NCBI RefSeq assembly: GCF_964204865.1
Contig: NC_135263.1
Span: forward strand, 12,631,426-12,695,425
Source: Styela clava
Lineage: Eukaryota > Chordata > Ascidiacea > Stolidobranchia > Styelidae
Direction of reading: 5' to 3'
Length of the DNA: 64,000 bases
Positions 1-10,777 of the stretch are shown piece by piece (the stretch's first letter is position 1; every line of letters starts with the position of its first letter). The translations under genes were made by a program, and so were the position numbers. The notes under the pieces were generated by a model, which was not told the DNA's origin, ran no database searches, and worked only from the letters and a program-made list of their open reading frames with translations.

Positions 1-902
1 ACGCGCGTCCAGCACATGTCTATGTTATGTAAGATAATTACCAGACAGGCATTGTGACAAACAATGGGATTCTGGAACATATATTGTGACATTGTGAGTT
101 TCAAAAACACTACGGAGATGCCTAAACAAAAAAGGGTGATGAGTATCGTAGATTTCAACTTGGGCTGAATGTGAGCAACCGTTCAAGGCCCGCAGCGACT
201 ACATGCAGCATCAGAAATCACATTAAATGTATATTGACATTGTATGTGTTGACTTTTGAGTAAACATTTCAAGCCTGATTAAGTGAAAAAATGTTATATG
301 GCTCGCACGAAAATGCAATTGAAAATATGTATATTTTATGGCTCTCTTGACCAAAAACGTTCCCGACTGCAGTATAGGATGCTCAAGAGCCCCTTTCAAA
401 AAATTTCCAATACCTGCACAGACCTTCAGATTTTCGAAATGACCTGAAAATCAATAATTCAGTCAAGTTCACTGGGGACCCTAAACTGATAAATTTATTC
501 CAATTTCATAGCATACTATCTACTTACACAACATGTTGTATATCGAATCATAGGCGAGATCTTCAAATACGTTGACGCTGACCTGCCACCCTAAAACCCC
601 AACTTTTTCTATCTTTAGGTCTGAGTTTATCTGTATCCTTTAATAATACAAAAACTAATAGTTGACAAAAATTCAAAGTCTTCATTTAAAAAAAACTCAT
701 TAATTACTGTATAAACCTTATTCTGGGTATAATGCAATCCTTTTCTCTCAACTCTGCTATTATAAATAGGCCATTCTGGTCGTAAAAAATCCACTTTTCT
801 GTCAAATAAATTCATTATCTTAGTTCATAGATGTGGAACTCATATACATGATAACAATATTTTAGAATATCTCTGAAACCTTTTATGTTTGATGTCAGCT
901 TT
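1..902. other. no gene recognised
   Basis: AT-rich sequence with no frame, splice pattern or repeat structure that I can support. A 62-codon minus-strand frame at 627-815 has no recognisable domain and could at most be a further 3' exon of the THAP-like gene next to it. Confidence 0.4.
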
Positions 903-1438
903 TCACATGCATTCCACAAGTGTTTCAATGACATATACTTCGGCTTTTTTTACAAACATCCTTTCCTTTGGTTCCTTACGAGGTATTGTTGAATGTTTTT
1001 TCTTAGGTAAATTGAGAATGGGCCTGGCACCTAGCCTCAATCTAGGTCTGCCTTCAAATAAAATATCCTCTTTGAGAAAATGGGCTTCACAAATAGCAGC
1101 GCTGAAATATTCATTCAAACAATTTTTTATACTAATTTATTCGAAGTACAGAACTCCATATATAAATAAATAATATGACTGGATTACTTACGATTCTTTG
1201 TTAAGCATTTGTTTAATTCTATCACCCCAAGCAAAATCACGAAGTGACAAAATAAAATTTGTCAATTCCTGCCGATGTCTGCATTCTTCCTGATTTTTAG
1301 CGAACTCTGGACGCAAAATAGAGAACAAAGCTCTATTTTCGACATTCTTCTTTTTCCTTGACCAGAAACACCCCGGAACAGAGCAATGCGTAGCAGGTAT
1401 TTTTAATATATGGTTACAGTAATTATCTGGATTTATCA
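903..1438 (-). CDS. THAP-like zinc-finger gene, two exons seen (partial)
   Basis: Two minus-strand exons join cleanly. The upstream exon (about 1192-1438) ends in a GTAAGT donor at 1191; the downstream exon begins at 1101 after a TTTCAG acceptor and ends in TGA at 903-905. The joined protein has an N-terminal C-x4-C (HCSVPGCFW), a basic stretch, then ICEAHF (C-x2-H) followed by RLRLGARPILNL, which matches the C2CH order and the trailing proline motif of THAP DNA-binding domains. The Cys-to-Cys gap (about 62 residues) is longer than the usual 35-50, so this is a divergent member or exon choice is slightly off. No ATG lies in the first exon seen; a start exon must be further upstream. THAP domains occur in transcription regulators and in P-element-derived transposases; which one this is cannot be told. 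Confidence 0.5.
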
Positions 1439-2194
1439 CTAAATTGGTTCATTCTGGTTTTGGAGATTGGAGAAAAGTGAAGATTGAGGATAATCATGCA
1501 ACACTAAAAAACTGACATGCAAGAAAATAAAGATTCATTTTTCAGATACAGATCATAGAATCATGCAGTGTAATTCCTGCAGAGCAAAGTGATTTTTATA
1601 TTCAAGGTTTAGCCACATGCATTAATTTGGCTCTAAAGTGAATAGGGTGTTAGTGAGCAGACCATCCGTGCAAGTATGGTACTAATTCACGACAGTGAGC
1701 CATGCAAGAAAACCATGCACAGACATCATACCTTATTGAAGAAAAAATATACAGATATAGAAAGTCTATGATACTCTTATCTTAGCTTCAATATTGCAGT
1801 CTGAACAATATAAATTCTAGATTGACCTCCAGGAAAAACTGGAAAAAATGACAAAAAGCCAATTTCTGTTTGCAAAATGTCATTAACTGTAAATGTTAAA
1901 AAAATTAATGCACTTATCTGATTGTGATAGAATTCATCCGTAAACAGGTAAACGCCGGTCGACAGAAAAGGGATGAGGATATTCTGGCAGAAAATTAGCT
2001 TGTACTGTGCGTCCAACACCAAAATTTACCACACCGCTCCTCCTCACTCGCCCTGAATCGAATACATAAAACCAACTCTGTAAATAAATGTCAACATTTC
2101 ATACCGCCAAAAATACGAAAAAAGTTGTCATCGTACAGCGTCAGTCGGCCGGAACGAAAGAGTCGAATAACTATTATTATGAGGTAACTATGGT
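1439..2194. other. intergenic; one hydrophobic open frame
   Basis: A minus-strand frame at 1777-2022 (no ATG, would have to be an internal or last exon) encodes about 80 mostly hydrophobic residues ending in VQTAILKLR. It could be a membrane-protein 3' exon, but no family is recognised and no clean acceptor was confirmed. Nothing else stands out. Confidence 0.25.
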
Positions 2195-2434
2195 TTGATC
2201 GCACCGGCCACCGGCTCAATTACGAAGACTGTCAGATTGAAAGCGAAACCTCTTAGTGGCGCACAAAAACGAAGAATAAAGGGCAGGAGAGGAAGAGCGT
2301 ATGAAAAAAAAATTAAAGTAACCAAGATAAACAAAATATTTAAACCAAAATTAGACTTGGGAATACCGAACATAACTGAGGAGGAATTAAGCCTAGCACG
2401 GGTGGTACCGGTAGAAAACCAGATGCGTGTTTAA
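2183..2434 (+). CDS. short basic open frame, unidentified
   Basis: An open frame bounded by stops encodes a lysine/arginine-rich stretch (KPLSGAQKRRIKGRRGRA, then KKIKVTKINKIFKPK). There is no in-frame ATG. Basic KPLSGA-type stretches are common in short ORFs of retroelements, and a LINE ORF1 lies about 1 kb downstream, so this may be a decayed 5' part of the same or a related element. Function unknown. Confidence 0.2.
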   Translation, partial: GNYGLIAPATGSITKTVRLKAKPLSGAQKRRIKGRRGRAYEKKIKVTKINKIFKPKLDLGIPNITEEELSLARVVPVENQMRV

Positions 2435-2446
2435 TCTCCAAAAGTG

Positions 2447-2500
2447 ATGGCGTCGACGCGAATGAATTTTCTTCCAAAATTTACACGACAATTATCACAG
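2447..2500 (+). CDS. candidate first coding exon (18 codons)
   Basis: ATG followed by 18 codons reading MASTRMNFLPKFTRQLSQ, ending exactly at CAG before GTAAGC, a strong donor. The peptide is rich in Arg, Ser and Thr and lacks acidic residues, which resembles a mitochondrial presequence. No matching downstream exon was found before the transposons, so this may be chance or an orphaned exon. Confidence 0.2.
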
Positions 2501-3300
2501 GTAAGCTACTGATTTTTGAAGCAAATTGAAAAAATTGATATGACGAAGATGGTGGATGAGTTTGCTAACACGAAAGCGCAAATTTTAGGTTACCAACTTA
2601 CCATAGCCTTTTAATAGCGACATGTTACGCTTTTTGACGAAATATAAAAAAAACTTTGTTTTAGATTATGTCCGAGAGTTTTTAGGGCCATAGGGGGGGG
2701 GGGGGGGGGCACCTATTGTGAGGCGGGTAATACAGAATAAAAACCGTTCTTAAAATTTGGAATCCCATCATTGATCGCGTATAATTTAATAATAGAAAGC
2801 GCGTATAATTGGGCATCGCACAGTCACCATCTTAGCATACGGCTAAGAGGCACCGCAACTGACGGCAAACGTTATAAATGGCGTTTCGAAAGTTATGCAT
2901 CATAATTTTGTGAAGCATGTCATCTTAATGTACAAAAGAAAATAATACATTTTCTAAAATAAGGCGATCTGCTGTTAGGGAGTTTTATATAGAACAGCAC
3001 CATTTATAAATTTTGAACTGCGCTACTACGCTATTCTAAAATTTCATTCTAGCGTTTGTGTTACTTGGTAGCTACAAACCTTCATGACCATTTTAAATTT
3101 GAGAGACATTACCAACACCGTCGGATGGCATATACTCTGTATTATTTAGCCTAGTCCAACTCTAAAAGGTTTTAATGGTGTTTTACAGTCAATGTTCTAT
3201 AGTAGAGTCGTATATTTCACGAAAAAGAGACTCCAGCCGTGACGCAGAGTGCGAATAGTATAAATAGCGTCGATTTCAAAATCGTCAGTCATATATATGT
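2501..3300. other. no gene recognised; contains a G17 run
   Basis: No coding signal. The only notable feature is an uninterrupted run of 17 G at 2693-2709, an uncommon homopolymer in this AT-rich background and a likely length-variable site. Confidence 0.5.
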
Positions 3301-3400
3301 GTGAAATTGTTGACGCGACTCATTATTGCTGTTTTGATTAAGGCAACCCCTCACCGGGTTAGGCCCTCGACAGCAACGATGCAAGAAGAAAAGGAAGAAG

Positions 3401-4950
3401 ATGAACTACGCCGAAGCCGCCTCAACAACGCCTACACCTACAAGCGAGGAAACATCTGCACCGACTACACGACCTCGCACTCTGTTCCCGACCACCACCG
3501 AAGACCTGGACTTCCCTCGACTGTTCGACATCCTGAAGCCCGACTCAGCGTCCCGCAACTACGTCGACAACATCACGGGACTGTTCGAAGGAAGAAAAGG
3601 TCAGTGGATATGTACTTTTGCCGCCACCGACGACCCCAACTCTAGCTGTCGCGAGCAATTCTCGCACGACACAAAGGGTGAAATAAGAGTTTCAGACGGT
3701 ACTATTACGGTATCGCTGCCAACCGAAGCACCAATCCGAATATCCATTCGGGGGATACCGGGAGAAACGTCATACAGCAAGGCAATGTCTACAATCGAAC
3801 GACTGCAGTGCGGAAAAGTCCGGAATGCCACCAGGAACTGGTACAGAGGTACGGCTATTTATAATGGTTACACTTCTTTCTTTATTAAAAATTTTAAAAA
3901 GGACAGGTTGCCAGACTACTTGATCATCGACGGGAAAAGTTGCAAAACCTACCCGGTACTTACCCAGGGAATTATACGTGCCAACCTGTGGAAGGTGTTT
4001 AAAGCCTGGTCACAACTTCACTGAATGCGAGAGCGAGCCAGTATGTCGCTACTGTAAACAGCTGGGCCATCTTTTAAAAGATTGTCCATCCAGAGGGAAA
4101 GAGTTTCCATCGATTTCCGGATCCACATGGACCATTCCAAGGCGTCGAAAACAGCAATCAGAAAACCAACCTCTTTCGGAACAACCAAGTAACCAAAATT
4201 TTTCACAACCTGCAATAATATCGGATTTACAAAATGCTTCACAACCTGCAACAAATTCGGATTCAAAAAATGCTTCACAACCTGGATTACTTTCGGAATT
4301 ACAAAATGCTTCACAACCTGGACCAATTTCGGAATTACAAAACAACCAAAATGCCATACAACCTGAAACAACTATAAAACCGGATACACCAAACACAAAC
4401 GATCAAATGGACTTACAACCTGAAGTGACTACTCCTGGAAATACTCCGCACGACAATAGGATTGAACCAATCTCGGATGTAATTGAATTCTCTTCCTCCA
4501 CCGATTCAACCGACTTAAAAGAAGTTAGCAATTGGTCGGAGTGCGAAGATGTGGGAAACGTTATAAGCCCTCTGTCAACACCGCCGAGTCAGCCGCAACC
4601 CAAACAAACAAGGCAATCGTCCAGACTAAAACAATCATCGACGATTGCCAACACCCCTTTTCATCTACCATCCAAAGGTAACACGTATGTCAGAGTGATG
4701 GTTCATAATCGTCAGGATCAAGACCTATAAACATCCTCCGTCTTTAGTACGACACCCGATGAAACTTCCTCCGCCCCAGCATATTTGGAATATAATGAAT
4801 CTAAACCTCAAACTGTGGACTTATCCGAATCAAATCTGGACCAATCGGACTATGCAAATAAAAGAAACCGTGAAGAATCATCACCAGACTCTTCATTCTC
4901 AACTTCATTAAAATTCAAATTAGCTGGCAAAAGAAAAAGTAGTTGTAAGT
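3401..4950 (+). pseudogene. non-LTR retrotransposon ORF1 (Gag-like, two zinc knuckles), broken
   Basis: The frame starting at ATG 3401 (MNYAEAASTTPTPTS) carries an ORF1-type nucleic-acid-binding region (around IRISIRGIPGE and the GTAIYNGYTSFFIKNF stretch) and then leaves frame near 3970-3985. The +1 frame immediately continues with two CCHC knuckles, CGRCLKPGHNFTEC and CRYCKQLGHLLKDC (both C-x2-C-x4-H-x4-C), a Gln/Asn-rich linker with four 12-residue repeats, and an acidic Ser-rich tail. A TAA at 4728-4730 interrupts this frame, which stays open after it to TAA at 4948-4950 (ending KRKSSCK). One frameshift and one nonsense codon therefore break what was a single ORF of about 515 codons. The layout matches ORF1 of Tx1/L1-like LINEs. 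No ORF2 follows in this copy. Confidence 0.7.
4202..4345 (+). repeat. 36-bp tandem repeat, four units
   Basis: Four diverged 36-bp units, each starting TTCACAACCTG (at 4202, 4238, 4274, 4310), encode a 12-residue repeat (core N-A-S-Q-P) inside the LINE ORF1 linker. The long minus-strand frames over this region are only the antisense of the repeat. Confidence 0.9.
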
Positions 4951-4989
4951 AATTCGGACTTCCACAGATCAAATTTCCATACTCTGGAC

Positions 4990-6955
4990 CAGTGGTTCCC
5001 AAACTTTTTGTACCATCGCCCCCCTATAGTAGTTTATACAACTTCATCGCCCCCCGGCACTGCAAAAAAAAATGAAAGTCTGAAACGAACATATTACAGA
5101 CCAAATAAGAAGACAAATCATAGCTTATAGTGTTTTTTAATGAGATGGATGAGCTTGGTGTTCTTCAGCGAGTTTTTTTAATATATCTAAAATTACCCCG
5201 TTTACTGATGGAAAGGCGATTTAGTTGTTTTGATAGCAATAGCAGCACGGCTAAAAACCCCTCTTTCACCATATCAGAGGTCGGAAATGAAAGAATCCAG
5301 GATTCTACCTTCTCGAAGATCTTGCCTTATTTAGCATTTATCTCCCTAAATTCACCCCATTAAACATTAAAATAATGAAAACAAATTTAATTTTCCAAAA
5401 CAGCCTAATGACCTTCACCAAAATACATGATATATAACGGTCTTCGGTAAAATTCATCCTCGATTCCTCTTCCTACCACGTCCTCCGGTCCGATCACCAG
5501 TCCATATAGAATCAATCAGCCCTTTGTCTTCGATTTGTGGACTCGGATGGCCCAGGGGTCGGCAAATTTTACGTCGCTCGCGGGACAAAATTTAGGGTTG
5601 CTATTTATTTTGCGGATCGCATATATTTTTTGAAAGTTAAAAACGGAACATCGTGCGAAAACTGCGACAATTCGTGAACTCAACTTAGTCGTCTTATTAA
5701 AAAATTATTTCAATGACATTTAATGTGACACTGTCTTGTTGCCGCATCACGCTTGATAGCTTTACGACGCCAAGATTGGAAGATTTTCTAAATGGGCATC
5801 ACTAATCTTAGTTTTTTGCTCGTTCTTTGTAATGTTCATTTTCGAAAATAATTGTTCGCACAAATATGTACTTCCAAACATCGAAGTGAATATTTTCGCA
5901 GGGTTTCTGAAATTTTGATAAAGTTTTGCTTTAAGAAGATATACATTCTTACAAAAATTAAGCAGTGACGAATCTCTCGAATAGAATATGAATTTTATAT
6001 CTGCGTGTTTCCATTTTTCTAATTATGATTGAATTGTAGGCTCGTGAAACGAGTAGCTGTTCAGGATATATATAATGAAATTTAGTCTAAACGTGTCTCG
6101 CGATAAATTCTGTTACGTAAAAAAATGTAATTTACTCCTCGGGCGTAGATAATAAATAAAATCAATTCATCGTTAAAACCGCCGTTTGGATGCTTTCCCT
6201 GGCATAGACTTCCTTGTATACTTCATGACGTTGGTCATTGAGTAAAATGCAAAAATAAACGTAACAATGCCCCTTTCGCATCCGCTGGGAGCCTCAGACA
6301 CATTCCTCGCTCAGACAGACTTTCAGGCGTGGTCGTGAACATTACCTCTTTTTCGCGATTTTGAATTATATTCGTTAGTTTTTAGTTAAATAAGTCAATG
6401 ATCATTCTATGAGTTTTAGTTCAATTACAGTAATCAAAAATTAGTGTAGAAATAGCTGTGATAGATTAGGTAAAAATTCTTTACCGGTACTTTTAAAAAG
6501 CAGATTGTTGAATGGTATGAATTAGAATGATAGTTTGAAACAAATACTTTATTTTATAGGCAATAACTCGCGAAACCACTCTTGAAATAAGCACCGAAAA
6601 AATAAATTTTAGTATATAAAGTAAGGGAAGAATTTACCGGGGTCAAAGGTCGGGAAAAGGTCCATTCAGTGAAGCGTCCCGGGCCAGATTACTACAGATT
6701 TCCCGACCACTGGGATACGCAAACTACCGTACCTTATTACTGCAAAGACGAGTCCAGCAATTCTTTCGCGTGTGACATCGCCCACGTGATTCAAACCTAC
6801 GAAAGCACGCAGAGTACAGTAATCAAGTGCACAATGCGCCGACCAAAAACAGGTTTCGCGAATTCGCCCCCCTATCGCACCCTTCGACTTTTTCGCCCCC
6901 TTCTGTATCGTTTTCGCCCACCGGGGGGCGATATCGCCCACTTTGGGAATCACTG
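4990..6955. mobile_element. hAT-type element with 8-bp target duplication CTCTGGAC
   Basis: Begins CAGTGGTTCCCAAAC and ends GTTTGGGAATCACTG-like in inverted form (CACTTTGGGAATCACTG), flanked on both sides by CTCTGGAC (4982-4989 and 6956-6963). Subterminal C/G-rich stretches (tcgcccccc near both ends) are also inverted. Such short CAG...CTG termini with 8-bp duplications are diagnostic of hAT transposons. It inserted 3' of the LINE ORF1 at 3401-4950 and contains a second, older hAT remnant. Confidence 0.85.
5553..6010 (-). pseudogene. hAT transposase C-terminal remnant
   Basis: Minus-strand translation from about 6010 to 5740 gives a hAT dimerisation-region signature (AKIFTSMFGSTYLCEQLFSK, then a stretch ending DAHLENLPILAS) of the kind found in the C terminus of hAT transposases and in vertebrate genes domesticated from them. 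It is followed by several stops. A hAT-like terminus CAGGGGTCGGCAAA starts at 5553, just past the coding end, as expected for the 3' terminus of that element. No matching opposite end was found, so it is truncated. Confidence 0.65.
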
Positions 6956-7063
6956 CTCTGGACATTCATTTCGACCCCTAAAACATCACTCATACAAAAT
7001 TCTGCCCAGTTGATGGCATAAAGCTCAACATAGATAATACCATCCCACTTATAGCGGATGACT

Positions 7064-10000
7064 CAGTGGCGGTGCGTGGTCATTTTGACAACCGGGGCAA
7101 GCTACTGCGGGACCACACCCCCATCTACGGGGACAGGATGAGCGCTGTAAGTTCTCCCATCATTTTATGAGTATAAAAACCATTCCATCGGTAACAACCA
7201 ATCGGCAAAAGCGACAATTTTTAACGATAAGAAAGTGTATTTAAAACCGGTCCAAGTCAAGGGATAATAAATATAGACATAGTTTATTTTGAAACCCCTT
7301 TCAAAAGGAAAGGCAATATTTACCCAGATAAATACAATGACATATTAACAGAAACTTCGGGAAAGCAGACAAAACCTAAAATAAGGTTTAAAACGTTACT
7401 ATGAAGAAAGGAAAGGTAATGCAAAGATAAGGACATGCGTCGCTCACTCATAGATATATATGCTGCTTCTACTGCTTGAACATATATGCAACACGCCGCG
7501 GTTTCTTGGAAGCAAAATGCTCAATAACGTGCTGATTAAAGTCATGCATCCCAGAAATAACGTCTCTGTGAATCGATAAAACAGCCAAGGAATTTAATCT
7601 ATCTTGCTTCATTGTGTTTCTGAGATACGTTGTAATACGCTTCAGCGTGCTGAATGTTCGCTCTGCGTCGGCGGAAGAAATAGGCGTCGTCAAAATGATG
7701 TCCAGAAATTTTGCAGACGCCGCAAAGGTGGTTACTAGAGTGTTATCTATGAGGAACCCATAGAGCGCACAAGTTGATGTGATGTTCAAAAAAGTTTGAT
7801 TGGTGTATATACATCGCAATTCATTTTCCAATTTACCCACGTTTATCATGGGGTAAAATTTGGAGACAGTAGCCAACAAATGGATGGGAAATTGACTTGC
7901 AAATTTGGAAAAATTTTTGGGGTTCATCAAAGAGAACGCGGCAAGGTGTTCAGTGCGCAGACGATCGCCTATTTGATTCACCAGAATGTCACAGCATTCC
8001 TTTGCAGACAAAATCAAACGCTGCGTTGTTTGCCCGCGGCGTAAAGAAGCACTCCATGTGTCGTCGTATTTTATTGTTTCCCGGATACGAGATACAGCAT
8101 CGCAGAAGTCTAAAATACACGACTGCACAGACGCTCCATCCATTAGCCTTGACTGCAATGCACCGTATAATACATCCACGTGATAGAATATTGTGGAGAA
8201 AAAAGCGAGAAAAAAATGAAAACTCACCATCTTCTAGCAGACGCTTTAGACCTGCCGCCTCCCTCACAGAGCGTTCGTCCCAAACCGGAGAGCTCTGAAC
8301 GCCATTGAAACACTCAATGAGCTCAGACCTAATTTCGGACACGCCCTGCACCACGCGTGATTGGAAGTTCCAACGTGTTGGTGCACAAGCTGGTAGACGG
8401 CGGCTACATATCTGGCGAAGGAGGTCAGAGCGCTTCGGCGAAACGGAAAAAAATGAAGAAAACCCCGAAACATTTGCAAAAAATATACGGACGAGAGGGG
8501 TATCAAGACACATATTTTTAATAACGAGGTTAAATTGGTGTGCATAACAATGTAAAAAATGCGCATGAGGAAAATCTTCTTTTATATAAACTTGAACACC
8601 ATGTTTCGACCCACTCATGACTGCCGCGCCGTCATAAGTTTGAGCTATCAATTTTGACTTCGCCTTGTAAGGCTGTAACACTTCTTTCAGTACAGCCGAT
8701 ATCCCGCAAGCCGTGCGATCAACGATTGGTACAAAGCTGTGAAATCTCTCGGTAGGTTTACCATCTTTCACAAACCGAAAAATCACAGCCAGTTGGGAAA
8801 CGCACGTGATGTCAGTTGTCTCGTCAGACTGAATCGAAAGGAACTGGTAATTCTCAATTTCCAGAGCCAAATGTTGTAAATAAATTTTATACATTGAGTC
8901 GAGCAAATCATTTTGGATATCCTTAGATGTCCCTTTCGAAACAGTTGCGGCATCAAGATGATCTCTCAATACTGTATCTAGGGATGCGGTGTATTCCACC
9001 ATATCCAAAAATACCCCTCTATTAGAAGAGCCAGCCCGTTCATCGTGCCCACGGAGGGACAGCTCGTGACAACCAATGAACTTCAAAACATCTATCAATC
9101 GACCGAGAACATGGCGGTTTTTCTCGACGTTTTAGTTGTGCCGACGAATAGAAACCGCGCGTCCTTCATCCAACTGTGCTGCAATATTAACATTTCCGAA
9201 TGTTCGGTATTTTACTGCATTGTCCAGATGCTCCATAGAAGATTGATGATCCCTGGCACGCTCGGAAAGATGTTTAAGATCTGTAAAACCAAATTTACAC
9301 CAACGTGAGTCACGGGCGGTAGCAAAAAGTAGGCAATAAAAACAAAAAAGTGCATTTTTGTCCTCGCTGTAACACAACCATTCGTGTTTTTTATACCGAG
9401 TTTCTGCGCAGAATGTACGCCGACGCTTTCCTCCGTCATGGGATTGTTCCAGTGAACAATTTTTTGGTTGATAAGGCCCAAGACGTTGTTCCCCCCAATT
9501 TTTGTTCCAGCGGCAGCTGCGAAAACGGAGTGCGAAGTAGTGCATCAACCTTATTCATTATGATGTCTAAGGCTAAGAAATGCGAAGCCGGAAAAAAGTG
9601 AGGAGCTCAAAAGGAATGTGGAAAATCGAAAGCAAATGGACTAAAGGTCTCTAACTGATTCAAATAGCGAAACAAGCGACAAAAACGAAGGCGAGGAAAC
9701 TATCAACTCTTCAAGCAACCAACGAACGAGAAGGAATGCGTGAATATGTCAACACGTTGTTGTAAGAAACGTCGGCATTGTGTCGTCATAATTTCGGGGC
9801 TAGCCCCGATGATTTAGTAAAAGAAACAGAAAACAAACGAGACAAACGCGGCGAGTGGAAGATAAAAGAGAGAATACGATATACAATGAGCAACCGGGGC
9901 AAAATCGGCGTCGCCCCGTCGACGTTCGGCGAAGGCTTTGCGAGCGAAAAATGAACCATGTCGGGAGAATATGGCTAGTGTAGACAGTCTGTGCAACCGA

Positions 10001-10088
10001 TATTGAGGTATTTTTCGAATATTTTTTATTATACCGAAAAAACAACCGAGGCATTGCCCCGGTTGGCCCTATTGACGCGCCGCCACTG
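7064..10088 (-). mobile_element. 3.0-kb hAT transposon (ZMYM-type transposase)
   Basis: Left end CAGTGGCGGTGCGTG and right end ACGCGCCGCCACTG are inverted copies. The heptamer GCGGATG lies within three bases of the left end (7054-7060) and directly abuts the right end (10089-10095), which is an imperfect or slipped target duplication. The element carries a nearly complete transposase on the minus strand (7469-9548) plus a segment at 7260-7410 that resembles the LINE-3'-like repeat at 50.8 kb. Confidence 0.8.
7469..9548 (-). pseudogene. hAT transposase, TTF zinc finger + DUF4371 + dimerisation domain
   Basis: Reading 9548 down to 7469: an N-terminal TTF-type finger region (KKHEWLCYSEDKNALFCFYC), the DUF4371/RNase-H-like core (QSDETTDITCVSQLAV; AQTYDGAAVMSG), and the C-terminal dimerisation block (PISSADAERTFSTLKRI). 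This is the ZMYM1/ZMYM6-like group of hAT transposases. Two lesions are visible: an in-frame TAA at 9132-9134, after which the same frame continues, and a frameshift near 8215 in a run of T, after which the second frame carries on from 8230. With only two lesions this copy decayed recently compared with its neighbours. No ATG is certain at the N terminus. Confidence 0.8.
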
Positions 10089-10290
10089 GCGGATGTGATG
10101 AATGGAAGACTACCTCTTTATGTGGTATATAAAATGGTGATCTCTATGGCAAAGAGAAGGGATCCATAAAACTTCCGTCGACATAGTCTGGGTATGAAGG
10201 CATTCGGGCTGGATTCTGATCCGAAATAAAGACTCAGACAGGAAATCAATAACATTAACTCCTTTATAATGACCCATTATTGGTTTAGCA

Positions 10291-10769
10291 CAGTGCTCTT
10301 CAACCTTTTTGTTATTGCGGAACCCCTGATATCATTTTTCGTTTTTTATGGAGCCCCGAATAACAAAAATAAAACACGAAATACTCGTAACACGAAATAT
10401 TTGTAATTCAAATATTTCTACTTCAACAACGAAACAGAAAGTAGGTAACAAGCGTGAAATTCAATGACTAGGTTGTTCTTGCATTTCCTTTGCAATCTTC
10501 TTGAATCGAGGCTCCACGGCGCTCAAAGCAATTCTCTTACTCATGTCTTCACTCTTCCTTCCGTCTTGTTTTTCAAATGTTTCCTCCGAATTAATATCAT
10601 TACGGATATCTAAGAGTCCTTCTTGCTGTTGCGCATTCAGAAATTCATCCAAAAACGGAAAAAGAAGAATAATCATTTTTTGCAACTTTACTGGCCCAGC
10701 AGTCAATTTTTTACTTTTACGCGGAACCCTATAAAGTCACGGAACCCCACCCACTGTTGAAGAGCGCTG
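10291..10769. mobile_element. non-autonomous hAT (479 bp), target duplication GTTTAGCA
   Basis: Starts CAGTGCTCTTCAACCTTTTT and ends in its inverse CTGTTGAAGAGCGCTG. The 8-bp GTTTAGCA is present exactly on both sides (10283-10290, 10770-10777). No transposase-like frame was recognised inside; the two opposing 80-codon frames at 10461-10734 look like chance or remnant. Confidence 0.85.
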
Positions 10770-10777
10770 GTTTAGCA

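Noticed and set aside
4018-4396. Two long overlapping minus-strand frames with repeated motifs
   Set aside because: They are the antisense of the 36-bp repeats in the LINE ORF1; the plus-strand frame has zinc knuckles and explains them.
7796-8298. Several plus-strand frames
   Set aside because: Antisense to the hAT transposase on the minus strand.
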